NCBI GenBank assembly: GCA_030803735.1
Contig: JAURUC010000001.1
Coordinates: forward strand, 4,402,001 to 4,466,000
DNA from: Actinopolyspora lacussalsi
Lineage (GTDB): Bacteria; Actinomycetota; Actinomycetes; Mycobacteriales; Pseudonocardiaceae
Length of the DNA stretch: 64,000 bases
Direction of reading: 5' to 3'
In this document: positions 49,385 to 58,006 of the stretch, piece after piece
Numbering within the stretch: the first letter of the stretch is position 1
How the letters are laid out: each line of letters begins with the position of its first letter
Program-made: the position numbers and the translations under genes
The notes under the pieces: generated by a model
Seen by the model: only the letters and a program-made list of their open reading frames with translations
Databases searched by the model: none
Told to the model about the DNA's origin: nothing

Positions 49385-49702
49385 CGGAGCCGCTCCGACT
49401 CGGCTGCCGGAACCACCGGGCGTTCCGGCCGTTGTGCGGGGGCGATGATTCCGCCGAACGCGCTCTCTGATGATGTTGTGTATCGACGATCACACGATCT
49501 CATTAGGAATCACTGGTTCTTTCGGGTGAAATCCATCGACAAAATTTGATCACTGCGTGTCGTGTCTTGCCCCGTTTGCGGGATTTTCGTGCGTGCTTGG
49601 AGCGAGCCGGGCTCGGCGTGGCTCCAAGACAGGTATGAGGGTTCTGGATAACGTGGACAGTGCAGGTGTGTGCCGCCGTTTGCCAGGGGGAGGTGGCAAG
49701 GT
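49385..49702. other. Intergenic stretch upstream of glpR
   Basis: About 320 bases, AT-richer than the genes. No gene seen. It contains a nested inverted repeat (49596-49628) and presumably the glpR promoter, e.g. around GGATAACGT near 49647. Confidence 0.45.
49596..49628. repeat. Nested inverted repeat upstream of glpR
   Basis: Outer arms CTTGGAGC (49596-49603) and GCTCCAAG (49621-49628) enclose an inner GAGCC-G-GGCTC hairpin. Could be a terminator of the upstream transcript without a T-run or a cruciform operator. Confidence 0.5.
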
Positions 49703-50539
49703 GTGCTCAGCGCACTGATTTTCGTGGGGTTGGCAGCGGCTTGGCTCGTCGTTCTGGTGCCCATGTTCGTCCGCCGCGGCCGACGAGTCCCACGTACGAC
49801 GGATACCGCGCTGAACTCGCGAGTGGTTCGGCGCGGTGGCCAGTCCCGGCCCGGGGCGGGTGGAACGAGCGGCAGTGGAAACAAGGAGGCGCTCACGATG
49901 CCTGACAGCACAGCAGGCAAGTCCCGTTCATCGGCCGCGCGGGACGACTCGGACCGAACCGACGTCGACGACGAGTTCGACGCCACGGGACGCGAGCACT
50001 GGCGTGGTTCGGACGGCGACGAGACCGGGGCGGGACGGCGTTACCGCCCCGGCCGAGGTGGCTTCGATCCGGACGCCGCCGCGCTGGCGGCACGTACCAA
50101 GTACGCGCGCAGACAGCGGATCGTGCTCGCCATGCTCGCGGTGGCCGTGGTGACCGCCGTGCTCGCCGGGTTGTCCTGGTCGGCGCTGTGGTGGGTGCAC
50201 GGTCTCACCGATCTGCTGCTGATCGGGTACCTGGGGTATCTGCGTAAGCAGGTGCGGATCGAGGAGGACGTGCGCAGTCGCAGGCTCGCGCGGCTCTCCG
50301 GTGAGTCGGACGAGCGTGACGACGAGCGTGACAACGGGCACGAGGGCTCCCCGCACGCCGTGACCGAGTCCGGTTACCCGGCCGACGAGCCCGTTCCGGA
50401 GGAGAGGCCCGCGGGGGCACGACCGGACGTTTCCCGTCCCGGGGACGCCGAGGTGCTCGACATCGACGACGAGGATCCCGAGTTCGACGAACTCGACGAT
50501 CGGTTGTGGCAGCCGTACCGCCGTGCGGTGGGAGAATAA
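49703..50539 (+). CDS. glpR: GlpR/SepX-type divisome membrane protein
   Basis: 278 residues from GTG 49703 with GGGGGAGG about 9 bases upstream. A first membrane helix right at the N terminus (LSALIFVGLAAAWLVVLVPMFV), followed by RRGRRVPRTTDT, a ~100-residue acidic cytoplasmic segment, two more helices about 145-185 (QRIVLAMLAVAVVTAVLAGLSWSALWWV, LTDLLLIGYLGYL) and a long acidic tail ending in DELDDRLWQPYRRAVGE. This matches Rv0996/SepX/GlpR, the membrane partner of Glp at the septum. Conserved RVPR motif after the first helix supports the call. Confidence 0.85.
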   Translation: MLSALIFVGLAAAWLVVLVPMFVRRGRRVPRTTDTALNSRVVRRGGQSRPGAGGTSGSGNKEALTMPDSTAGKSRSSAARDDSDRTDVDDEFDATGREHWRGSDGDETGAGRRYRPGRGGFDPDAAALAARTKYARRQRIVLAMLAVAVVTAVLAGLSWSALWWVHGLTDLLLIGYLGYLRKQVRIEEDVRSRRLARLSGESDERDDERDNGHEGSPHAVTESGYPADEPVPEERPAGARPDVSRPGDAEVLDIDDEDPEFDELDDRLWQPYRRAVGE

Positions 50540-50629
50540 CGTCGAACGGCGGATGGGTGGGGGGTGTGCCCATCCGCCTGAGGCGGTTGCTATGCTAGTC
50601 GCGCACTCGGTCGGAAGGCCGGGCACGCC

Positions 50630-50702
50630 GGGGCTGTAGCGCAGTTGGTAGCGCGTCTCGTTCGCATCGAGAAGGTCCGGGGTTCGATTCCCCGCAGCTC
50701 CA
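50630..50702 (+). tRNA. tRNA-Ala (anticodon CGC)
   Basis: 73 bases. Acceptor GGGGCTG/CAGCTCC with one G-T pair, D arm GCGCAGTTGGTAGCGC, anticodon stem TCTCG/CGAGA with loop TTCGCAT (anticodon CGC), T arm CGGGGTTCGATTCCCCG, discriminator A. CCA not encoded. Stands 90 bases after glpR. Confidence 0.95.
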
Positions 50703-50731
50703 CCGGGTCGCTCACTGTGCGAACCACTTTT

Positions 50732-50773
50732 CGAGGCCGTTTCCGCTGGCAAAGCGGGGACGGCCTCGTTTTT
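50732..50773 (+). terminator. Strong rho-independent terminator after tRNA-Ala
   Basis: Arm CGAGGCCGTTTCCGCT pairs with AGCGGGGACGGCCTCG around GGCAA (one or two mismatches), followed by TTTTT. Classic intrinsic terminator 30 bases downstream of the tRNA. Confidence 0.9.
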
Positions 50774-51041
50774 ATCGCAGAGCCGGGTCGCGTGCCTCCT
50801 CCCCGCCCGGCGCCAATGCGACACCAGCCCGACCTGATCACCGGTTACCTCGCCAAGACCGGACTGGACCTCCCATCGCCATGACCCCGATCTCCAACCA
50901 CCTCTAGCGGCGCGCGGAGGTATCCGAGTAGCGTACCGACTGGACGGTATGCATGTCGGTGCTCGGTGTCCGAACTCGGGCGACCTTCGTGCTGTAGCGA
51001 ATGCTGTCGCTACGAGAATCCGACTACGACAGGGAGTGTCG
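50774..51041. other. Leader region of DUF1330 gene
   Basis: About 270 bases; no gene. It contains inverted repeats GCGTACCG/CGGTATGC (50931-50952, one mismatch) and GTAGCGA/TCGCTAC with spacer ATGCTG (50994-51013). Either could be an operator. Confidence 0.4.
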
Positions 51042-51419
51042 ATGGCAGTCGATCCCGCGGCGGACGATCTCGCACGCGTGCTGGACGAAGTCCCGGAGGG
51101 ACCTTTCGTGATGCTCAACCTGCTGCGGTTCACCCCGGACGGCCGCTCTTCATACGAGGAGTACTCGAGGCGGGCCAGGCCCTTGCTGCAGCGTTACGGG
51201 GGTGAGGTCATCTATGTCGGCGATGGAACTACACCCCTGGTCGCCGAGGAAGGGCAGGACTGGGACGCGGTGCTGCTCGTCCGATATCCCGATCGGGAGG
51301 CGTTCAGTCGTATGGTCGCGGATCCCGAGTACCAGCAGATCACCGGTCTGCGTGCCCGTGGGCTCGCTGAGGCCGTGCTCCAGCCGACTCTCCCCTGGGA
51401 CTCGCGTCGCGAATCCTGA
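51042..51419 (+). CDS. DUF1330 domain protein
   Basis: 125 residues from ATG 51042 with GGGAG 5 bases upstream. Ferredoxin-like dimeric alpha-beta barrel fold: GPFVMLNLLRFTPDGRSSYEEYSRRARPLLQRYGGEVIYVGDG, DAVLLVRYPDREAFSRMVADPEYQQITGLRARGLAEAVLQP. This is the DUF1330 pattern. Family proteins are small cytosolic proteins with no established enzyme activity in general. Single gene, with a short inverted repeat ~30 bp upstream. Confidence 0.8.
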   Translation: MAVDPAADDLARVLDEVPEGPFVMLNLLRFTPDGRSSYEEYSRRARPLLQRYGGEVIYVGDGTTPLVAEEGQDWDAVLLVRYPDREAFSRMVADPEYQQITGLRARGLAEAVLQPTLPWDSRRES

Positions 51420-51730
51420 CGAGCTCGGGCTTGGGGAAGCGTCGCGCCGACCGCCGGAGTGAATCCCGGTACCGCAGGGCCGATTGTCCGGTAGGCGTCA
51501 GGTAATCCTCGAGTCCGTTGGTCACTGCAGAGGGCAGGACGGCGAGGCATCCGTTTTCGGGCCGTTGCCGGCCGTCGTGCACGCATCTCGCCGTCCGGCT
51601 GCGGGCGTCCGCGCGGTAGGCCGATGCGCGTGATCGCTCACAGGACCTACGCCTTGCGGGACATTCGTCGATATCCGCGGCGTCGGGTATCGCCCCTCAT
51701 GCCGAAACCGGCCGCCCAGATTCGGCACCG
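51420..51730. other. Intergenic stretch, nothing recognised
   Basis: About 310 bases between the DUF1330 gene and the minus-strand small gene. No gene, repeat or promoter stands out. Confidence 0.45.
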
Positions 51731-51964
51731 TCAACGAGGTGGATCTCGCAGCGGAACCCACCCGAGTTTGACTCTAACGAGGCCAGATGGACACTCAACG
51801 ATGAGGACCGGGAGCGAACCCAGTACGAGGATCAAGACATACGTGATACCGCCGAGGGGAGGGCGGACGTCCTTACCGGACGGGACACATCCGGCTTCGT
51901 GACCGCCATCAACCAGAAGATCCGCGACCTCGCCGACTTCGTCGAGCTCAAGTTCGTTGCTCAT
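51731..51964 (-). CDS. Small putative membrane protein coupled to acyltransferase
   Basis: 77 residues; its ATG at 51964 overlaps the acyltransferase-frame TGA by four bases (ATGA), the usual sign of translational coupling. The N-terminal half is acidic (MSNELELDEVGEVADLLVDGG), followed by one hydrophobic segment GITYVLILVLGSLPVLIV (about residues 39-56) and a basic C terminus. No family is recognised. The upstream partner is frame-broken, so this may not be expressed now. The opposite strand also has an open frame here without start support. Confidence 0.4.
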   Translation of the reverse strand: MSNELELDEVGEVADLLVDGGHEAGCVPSGKDVRPPLGGITYVLILVLGSLPVLIVECPSGLVRVKLGWVPLRDPPR

Positions 51965-52998
51965 CGGGTTGCGGCTTCGGACGGGCGTCCGCGTCGTGGT
52001 CGACCGCCCCGCATGACGGGTTGCTCGATGAATCGCCAGCTCAGCGCCGCCGCCACGATGGTCAGCACCAGCGCCAGTGGCCCGGCTACCGCACCCAGTT
52101 CGGGCCGCAGCCACAGGGTCAGCGGGTAGTTCCACAGGTAGGCCCCGTAGGAGACGAGGCCGAGTGCCGCGAGCCCCGGGTCAGCAACGCGCGGTTGTCC
52201 AGCTCCTGCCAACGCGACCAGACCAGCAGGAGCGCTGCCGTCAGGGTGGCGATCGTCGGGCCGACCAGCAGGTAGGTCAGCACGTGACCGCGCAGGGGCA
52301 GGATCGACAGCACCGCGAGCCCCGCGAGGGCGAGTGGTACCAACCTGGCGGACATCCACCCCGAGTGGCCGCGCAGCCGAGTGGCAGCGCCGATCACGAA
52401 GCACACGAACCACGAGGTGGGCAGCCCGTAGGCGTTGTCGGGATGGGGCCACAACCAGATCAGCGCCGCCACACAACCGGCCAGCACGATCACCGCGGTG
52501 GTCACGAGCGTGGCGGTGACGCTGCGACGTGTCCAGGCCAGCGTCAGCAGCGCGGGCCATACCAGGTAGAACTGCTCCTCGGTGGCCAGCGTCCAACAGT
52601 GGAACGCGGCGCCGCCCAAGTGGATGACCGGCAGGTCGTCGGTGAACGTCAGCATCACCGCGACGGTGCGGGGCAGGCTGCCGCTCTCGTCCAGCGGGTC
52701 GACGGTCGCCGCCACCGCGACGAACACGACGATCACCGCGAGCAACGCGGGCAACAGTCTCCGGGCTCTGCGCAGGTAGAACCGCCGGTAGTCGATCCTT
52801 CCGCCGATGGCCAACTCCTTGGTCAGCACTCCGGTGATCAGGTAACCGCTCAGCGTGAAGAACATCACGATCCCGACCACGCCCGCACCGGGGAATACGT
52901 CGGGGAAGGCGTGGCGCAGCATGACGAGCAGGACCGCGAGACCCCGCAGTACGTTGAGTCCGAGACGATCTGTCCGCCACGTGCGAGCTGTCCGCCAC
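51961..52998 (-). pseudogene. Acyltransferase 3 (OafA/YrhL type), frame-disrupted
   Basis: Integral-membrane O-acyltransferase pieces lie in two frames. The conserved start TDRLGLNVLRGLAVLLVMLRHAFP and core (FFTLSGYLITGVL, RRFYLRRARRLLPALL, CWTLATEEQFYLVWPALL) are in one frame with no start codon before the first helix. From about 52190 the continuation LAALGLVSYGAYLWNYPLTLWL is in the other frame, which also holds GTG 52998. So at least two frameshifts are needed, or the read contains errors. An 18-bp near-duplication (TGTCCGCCACGTGC twice) lies at the start. Intact homologues acetylate envelope sugars. Directly downstream of ddl. Confidence 0.65.
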
Positions 52999-53007
52999 GT
53001 GCCCGGC

Positions 53008-54003
53008 TCACCCGCTTGCCGCCGCGGCCACTTCGCCGTCGGCCAGGGCCGATCGGATGAGTCGGTCCAACAGCTCCGGATAGGTCAGTCCCTCGGCGGC
53101 GAACATCTTGGGAACCTGGGACTCGGCTGTCATGCCGGGCATCGTGTTCACCTCGTTGAGTACGAAACCATCGGAGGTCAGGAAGAAGTCGATCCGAGCG
53201 AGCCCGCGGCAGCCGAGGGCGTCGTACACCCGCAGGGCCGAATCGGTCAGTTCCCCGACCTCGGCTTCGGTCAGCCGAGCCGGGATCTCGAACGCGGCAC
53301 TTCCGTCGTACTTGGTGGCGGTGTCGAACAGGCCGTCGTCGACCAGAATCTCGAGCGGTGGTCCGACCCGGCGCCCGTGCTCCGGATCGTCGATCACGGT
53401 GACGTCCACCTCGCGGCCCGCCACCACGTGCTCCACGAGCACCCGTTCGTCGAGTTCCAACGCCGCCCGCAGCGCCGGTTCGAGTTCCGCCGCGGTCCGC
53501 ACCAGGCGGACCCCGAAACTCGATCCCGCCGCGATCGGCTTGACCACCACGGATCGGTCGAAGACTACTGTGGACAGCTCGTTCCGCGTGACGAGCCTGT
53601 CCGGCGCGGTTCGTACCCCGACGGCCTCGGCCACCCGCTTCGTCGCCCACTTGTCCATCGCGAGCGCGCCCGCACGTACCGGCGCACCGACGTACGGGAC
53701 GCCGGCCAGCTCGCACAAGGCGGCGAGACTCCCGTCCTCGCCTCGTGGTCCGTGCAACAGCGGCATCACCACGTCGCAATCCGCGAGCACCCCGAGCGCG
53801 GCGGCGAGATCGTCGGCGGGCGAGCTGCCGAGCGGCTGCCCGTCAGGACCCAGCCACCTGCCGTCGCGGCGGATGGTCAACGCCACCGCCTCGTAGTCGG
53901 CGGGGTCGAGTGCCGCACGTACCGAGGCCGCGGAGGCCAGCGAGACATCGTGTTCGCTGTTCTGCCCCCCGCCGATCACGGCCACCCGTAACCGTTCGCT
54001 CAT
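53008..54003 (-). CDS. ddl: D-Ala-D-X ligase (Ddl-type) in vanX operon
   Basis: 331 residues. ATP-grasp ligase: N-terminal VAVIGGGQNSEHDVSLASA with the Glu of the Glu-Ser-Tyr triad, LLHGPRGEDGSLAALCELAGVPYVGAPVRAGALAMDKWATK, SVVVKPIAAGSSFGV, VLVEHVVAGREVDVTVI, omega-loop LFDTATKYDGSAAFEIPA that keeps the Lys-Tyr pair typical of D-Ala-D-Ala (or D-Ala-D-Ser) ligases rather than VanA-like D-lactate ligases, and RIDFFLTSDGFVLNEVNTMPGMT. It overlaps alr by ATGA. With alr and vanX in one operon, the dipeptide pool is both made and cleaved here. Confidence 0.88.
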   Translation of the reverse strand: MSERLRVAVIGGGQNSEHDVSLASAASVRAALDPADYEAVALTIRRDGRWLGPDGQPLGSSPADDLAAALGVLADCDVVMPLLHGPRGEDGSLAALCELAGVPYVGAPVRAGALAMDKWATKRVAEAVGVRTAPDRLVTRNELSTVVFDRSVVVKPIAAGSSFGVRLVRTAAELEPALRAALELDERVLVEHVVAGREVDVTVIDDPEHGRRVGPPLEILVDDGLFDTATKYDGSAAFEIPARLTEAEVGELTDSALRVYDALGCRGLARIDFFLTSDGFVLNEVNTMPGMTAESQVPKMFAAEGLTYPELLDRLIRSALADGEVAAAASG

Positions 54004-55145
54004 CGAATGCTCCTCCGAATCCGGTGACCGATACCGGTCACGATCTCGTGCGGGATGGTGCCCGCCCAGTGCGCCCAGTCGTCGACGGTCGGTTCGCCGT
54101 CGTCACCCGGACCGAACACCACCGCCTCGGTGCCCGGCTGGACCGGATCGTCCCCCAGATCCACCACGACCTGATCCATCGAGATCACCCCGGCCACCGG
54201 GCACCTCCTGCCCGCGACCAGGACCCAAGCCCCCTCCGATGCGTCCCGACGCAGGCCGTCGGCGTAGCCGACGGGGAGCAGCGCCAGGTTGGTGGCACGG
54301 TCGGTCACATGGGTGTGCCCGTAGCCGATCCCGGTTTCGGCGGGTACTCGCCGCACCTGGACGACGGGTGCGGTAAATCGCAGCGCGGAGCGCAGTCGTG
54401 TGCTGTCGGACGGGTCGATGCCAACCAGCCCGGCTCCGATCCGAACCAGTTCCAGGTGCGCGTCGGGGTCGGTCAGCGTGGCGGCCGTGGCGGCCAAGTG
54501 CCGAATCGAGGGACGGAGCCCAGCCTGTTCGGCCGCCTCCACCCCGTCGAGCATCATTCGCAGTCCGGTCGTGTTCGCCGGGTGGCCCGGCTCGTCGGCC
54601 CTGGCCAGGTGGCCCATCACCCCCACGACCGTGATGTGTCCGGCGATCTCGGCTCGCCGGGCGATCGTCATCAGGTCGGCCCATTCGTCCGGGGCGGCGC
54701 CGTCGCGGGCCATCCCCGTATCGAGCTGGAGGTGTACTCGGGCCCGATATCCGGACCACGCGGCGGCCTCGACCACGACCGCCAGGTGGTTCTCACTGGG
54801 TACGGCGAGGTCGACCCGGTGCCTGCAAGCGGTCGTGACGTCGGCGTCCACCGGATTCAGCCAGCTCAGCACCGGTGCGTCCACTCCGGTGGCGCGCACG
54901 GCCAGGGCCTCCGTGATCGACGTGGTGCCGAGCCAGCTCGCGCCGCTCGCGAGCGCGGTTCTGACCATCGCGTGCAGTCCGTGTCCGAACCCGTCGGCTT
55001 TCACCACGGCCATCACTTCGCCGCGTGCCTGCCTTACGAATCGGCGGGTGTTGGCGGCCACGGCGGCCAGGTCGATCTCCAACGTGGGTTCGTGACCCCC
55101 CGTGGTGCTTCGGGAGGTCCGTGGGCGGGTCGCCGGCGCGTTCAT
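54000..55145 (-). CDS. alr: Alanine racemase-family enzyme
   Basis: 381 residues from ATG 55145, overlapping vanX by four bases. Fold-type III PLP barrel: PTLEIDLAAVAANTRRF, PLP Lys in VMAVVKADGFGHG (about 47), LDTGMARDGA, GHLARADEPGHPANT, IGAGLVGIDPS, and the C-terminal domain with ETGIGYGHTHVTDRATNLALLPVGYADGLRRD and GVISMDQVVVDLGD. Interconverts L- and D-alanine; a serine-racemase activity as in VanT cannot be excluded, but there is no membrane domain of the VanT kind. Possibly a second racemase beyond the housekeeping copy. Confidence 0.9.
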   Translation of the reverse strand: MNAPATRPRTSRSTTGGHEPTLEIDLAAVAANTRRFVRQARGEVMAVVKADGFGHGLHAMVRTALASGASWLGTTSITEALAVRATGVDAPVLSWLNPVDADVTTACRHRVDLAVPSENHLAVVVEAAAWSGYRARVHLQLDTGMARDGAAPDEWADLMTIARRAEIAGHITVVGVMGHLARADEPGHPANTTGLRMMLDGVEAAEQAGLRPSIRHLAATAATLTDPDAHLELVRIGAGLVGIDPSDSTRLRSALRFTAPVVQVRRVPAETGIGYGHTHVTDRATNLALLPVGYADGLRRDASEGAWVLVAGRRCPVAGVISMDQVVVDLGDDPVQPGTEAVVFGPGDDGEPTVDDWAHWAGTIPHEIVTGIGHRIRRSIR

Positions 55146-55753
55146 GCCGGCACCTTCGTTTCGACAGGTCCGTAGATGGCGTGTCCGCTTTCGGTCAGTA
55201 ACGCCCAGTACCTGTCCCCGTAGGACCAGTGCCACCACTCGGTGGGGTAGTTGACCAGTCCGGCGTCACCGAGCGCGCGTGCCAGTGTCGTCCGGTTGCG
55301 CCGTGCCGTCCGGTCCACCTCGGCGTCGAACCAACACGCGCCGTCGCTGTGCTCCGGAGTGGCGTCGACCGCCGTCCCCAGCCACAGTTCCTCGCCCTCC
55401 TCGTCGACCAGCGTCAGATCGACCGCCGCTCCGGCCACGTGCGGAGCCACCGCCACGGGTGCGACGAACCGGCTGGACAGCCGGTCCAGTTCGGCCTCAT
55501 CGGAGTCGGGATGCAGCACGCGTAACTCGCCGGTGTAGTCATCGATGATGGCCTGCTGATCCCTCACGCTCCGGTGGCCCTCCAGGACCCGAAGATCCAC
55601 ACCGGGCGGCAGCGCGCTCCTGGCCTCGTCCAGCCGGTCGGCGAGCCCCGATCGCACCATGACCCCGGACGCGAAGTCCAAAGGTATCAGCGGATCACCG
55701 TTGTCACGCACACCGATCGCGCGAACTCGCGGGTCGGCCAGCAAGATCGTCAT
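55142..55753 (-). CDS. vanX: VanX-type D-Ala-D-Ala dipeptidase (M15)
   Basis: 203 residues from ATG 55753; a longer open frame to 56356 has no coding sense. Zinc dipeptidase blocks: LRVLEGHRSVRDQQAI (Arg of the transition-state site), VAPHVAGAAVDLTLVD (zinc His and Asp; canonical SxHxxGxAxD), and YPTEWWHWSYGDRYWA (catalytic Glu and zinc His). No signal peptide, so cytosolic, as for VanX, where it destroys D-Ala-D-Ala before it enters peptidoglycan. First gene of vanX-alr-ddl. No vanH, vanA-type ligase or vanRS genes in the window. Confidence 0.88.
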   Translation of the reverse strand: MTILLADPRVRAIGVRDNGDPLIPLDFASGVMVRSGLADRLDEARSALPPGVDLRVLEGHRSVRDQQAIIDDYTGELRVLHPDSDEAELDRLSSRFVAPVAVAPHVAGAAVDLTLVDEEGEELWLGTAVDATPEHSDGACWFDAEVDRTARRNRTTLARALGDAGLVNYPTEWWHWSYGDRYWALLTESGHAIYGPVETKVPA

Positions 55754-56322
55754 GTCGTCGAGACTATGAACGCACCGCGTGTCACCACATCGTTCGGAAG
55801 TACGAGCGACAGCGCCGAACGGCCGGTTTTCTCTCTGCACGGATGGTCCGATCGGTCGGGCTCCCGAAGATGACGCTGTCGCTGCCTTCGTCCACACCTC
55901 GGGCAACACGATCAGTGCCCTTCCGCGTGTCCCGATTTGCTCCGTTCCGGATACGGGAGTGCACTGGGTGTATGGGGAACGGCGGTGTGCCGGTACACGG
56001 GTTCTCACGCCCGGCTGGCCGGTTGGTGTTCGGGTCGATCTCGCCGATTCGGGCGCGTTCGGGCCGCTCGTGGCACGCGTGTCACGCGGGGGCGGATCGC
56101 CCGGTTCCCGTGCGGTGCCGCTCCGGCGCGGAGTGCGGTCTCGTCGACCGGGGCGTACGAGGACGCATGTGTGCCCGGTACCGCGCCGTTGCCTGAATCC
56201 CCACGAGGACGGCGTGGACATGCTCGCCAGGGCCGGGGTCGTGTTGTGGGACCCGTCGCGGGGCCCGCCGGGTGAGCATGCGGACTTCGCCACCTCGAAA
56301 CCACCACGAGGAGGCACCAGCA
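55754..56322. other. Divergent intergenic stretch vanX-katA
   Basis: About 570 bases with no credible gene. Both divergent promoters must lie here; a CATAGT nine bases before the vanX ATG on the minus strand is a possible -10. No clear operator was seen. Confidence 0.45.
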
Positions 56323-57786
56323 GTGACGCAAGAAAAACCCAAACCCCCGACAACAACCGATGCCGGAATCCCGGTCGAAAGCGACGAGCACTCGTTGACG
56401 GTGGGCCCGAACGGGCCGATCCTGCTGCAGGACAACTACCTCATCGAGCAGATGGCGCAGTTCAACCGGGAGCGAATCCCGGAACGCCAGCCGCACGCCA
56501 AGGGCAACGGCGCGTTCGGTGAGTTCGTGGTGACCAACGACGTCAGCGCCTACACGAAGGCTTCCGTGTTTCAGCCGGGCACCCGCACCGAGATGATGAT
56601 CCGGTTCTCCACGGTCGCCGGTGAGCGCGGCAGCCCGGACACCTGGCGTGATCCGCGTGGTTTCGCGGTGAAGTTCTACACCAGCGACGGCAACTACGAC
56701 ATGGTCGGCAACAACACGCCGGTGTTCTTCGTCCGCGATCCGATGAAGTTCCAGCACTTCATCCGTTCGCAGAAGCGACGCGCGGACACCAATTCGCGCG
56801 ACAAGGACATGCAGTGGGACTTCTGGACGCTCTCCCCCGAATCGGCACACCAGGTCACCTGGCTCATGGGCGACCGGGGGATCCCGAAGACCTGGCGGCA
56901 CATGAACGGCTACTCCAGCCACACCTACATGTGGATCAACGACCGGGGCGAGAAGTTCTGGGTCAAGTACCACTTCAAGACCGACCAGGGCGTCGACTTC
57001 CTCACGCAGCAGGAGGCCGACCACCTGGCCGGCGCGGACGGTGACTACCACCAGCGGGACCTCTACCAGGCCATCGAGAACGGGGATCACCCCAGCTGGA
57101 CGCTGTACGTGCAGATCATGCCGTTCGCCGAGGCCGAGACCTACCGGTTCAACCCGTTCGACCTGACCAAGGTCTGGCCCCACGGTGACTATCCGCTCAT
57201 CGAGGTGGGGCGGATGAAGCTCAACCGGAACCCGACCGATCACCACACCGAGATCGAGCAGGCCGCGTTCGAACCGAACAACCTCGTTCCGGGGATCGGT
57301 CCGAGCCCGGACAAGATGCTGCTGGCCCGGTTGTTCTCCTATGCCGATGCCCACCGGGCGCGACTGGGAGCCAACTACAAGCAGATCCCGGTCAACTCGG
57401 CCGAGGTGCCCGTCCACAGTTACAGCAAGGACGGCAGCATGCGGGTCAACAAGATCTCGGACCCGGTGTACGCACCGAACTCCTACGGTGGTCCCGAGGC
57501 CGACACGGCCCGGTTCGGCGATTACGCCGGTTGGCACACCAGTGGTGAGATGGTGCACGAGGCGTACACCCCTCGCCGGGACGACGACGACTTCATCCAG
57601 GCGGGCACGCTGGTTCGCGAGGTGATGGACGACGCCGCCCGGGAACGGCTGGTCAACAACGTCTCGGGGCACCTGCTCGACGGCGTCACCGAACCGATCC
57701 TGCAGCGCGCCTTCGAGTACTGGCGCAACATCGACGAGGACATCGGCAAGCGCATCGAGCGGGCGGTCCGCAACCACAACGGCTGA
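56323..57786 (+). CDS. katA: Monofunctional haem catalase
   Basis: 487 residues from GTG 56323, which has GAGGAGG about 8 bases upstream; ATG 56272 is in frame without one. Small-subunit clade catalase: distal-side [22 protein letters not shown] with catalytic His, distal Asn in [40 protein letters not shown], and proximal haem ligand Tyr in [20 protein letters not shown]. Dismutates H2O2 in the cytosol. Ends before a hairpin-repeat copy. Regulator not evident in the window. Confidence 0.95.
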   Translation: MTQEKPKPPTTTDAGIPVESDEHSLTVGPNGPILLQDNYLIEQMAQFNRERIPERQPHAKGNGAFGEFVVTNDVSAYTKASVFQPGTRTEMMIRFSTVAGERGSPDTWRDPRGFAVKFYTSDGNYDMVGNNTPVFFVRDPMKFQHFIRSQKRRADTNSRDKDMQWDFWTLSPESAHQVTWLMGDRGIPKTWRHMNGYSSHTYMWINDRGEKFWVKYHFKTDQGVDFLTQQEADHLAGADGDYHQRDLYQAIENGDHPSWTLYVQIMPFAEAETYRFNPFDLTKVWPHGDYPLIEVGRMKLNRNPTDHHTEIEQAAFEPNNLVPGIGPSPDKMLLARLFSYADAHRARLGANYKQIPVNSAEVPVHSYSKDGSMRVNKISDPVYAPNSYGGPEADTARFGDYAGWHTSGEMVHEAYTPRRDDDDFIQAGTLVREVMDDAARERLVNNVSGHLLDGVTEPILQRAFEYWRNIDEDIGKRIERAVRNHNG

Positions 57787-57884
57787 CCGCTCAATTCCAC
57801 TCGCCGCGCCTCGTCACCCGGGGTGCTCCGGTCCGGCCGGGGCACCCCGGGTTGTGCGCGGAGCGTACCGCCGGCCGCATGCCC

Positions 57885-57909
57885 GGCGATTTCGCGAGAA
57901 ATCGACGCC
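57885..57909 (+). repeat. Dispersed hairpin repeat, copy 5
   Basis: Same structure with bulge CGA, preceded by GCCC as in copy 6. About 100 bases after katA. Confidence 0.8.
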
Positions 57910-58006
57910 GCCCAGCGAGTTGTGGCCCTACCGAGCGGGTGGTCCTCCGGGCCGTTCTCGAAAAGAAGTTGCGTTTCGTCCCGGTCGATGCGGCAATGAG
58001 CGGCGA

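Noticed and set aside
51620..51965. Plus-strand acidic frame (WTLNDEDRERTQYED...) opposite the 77-residue gene
   Set aside because: It looks protein-like, but there is no start codon or ribosome site and it is exactly antisense to the coupled minus-strand frame, so codon bias on one strand probably creates the other.
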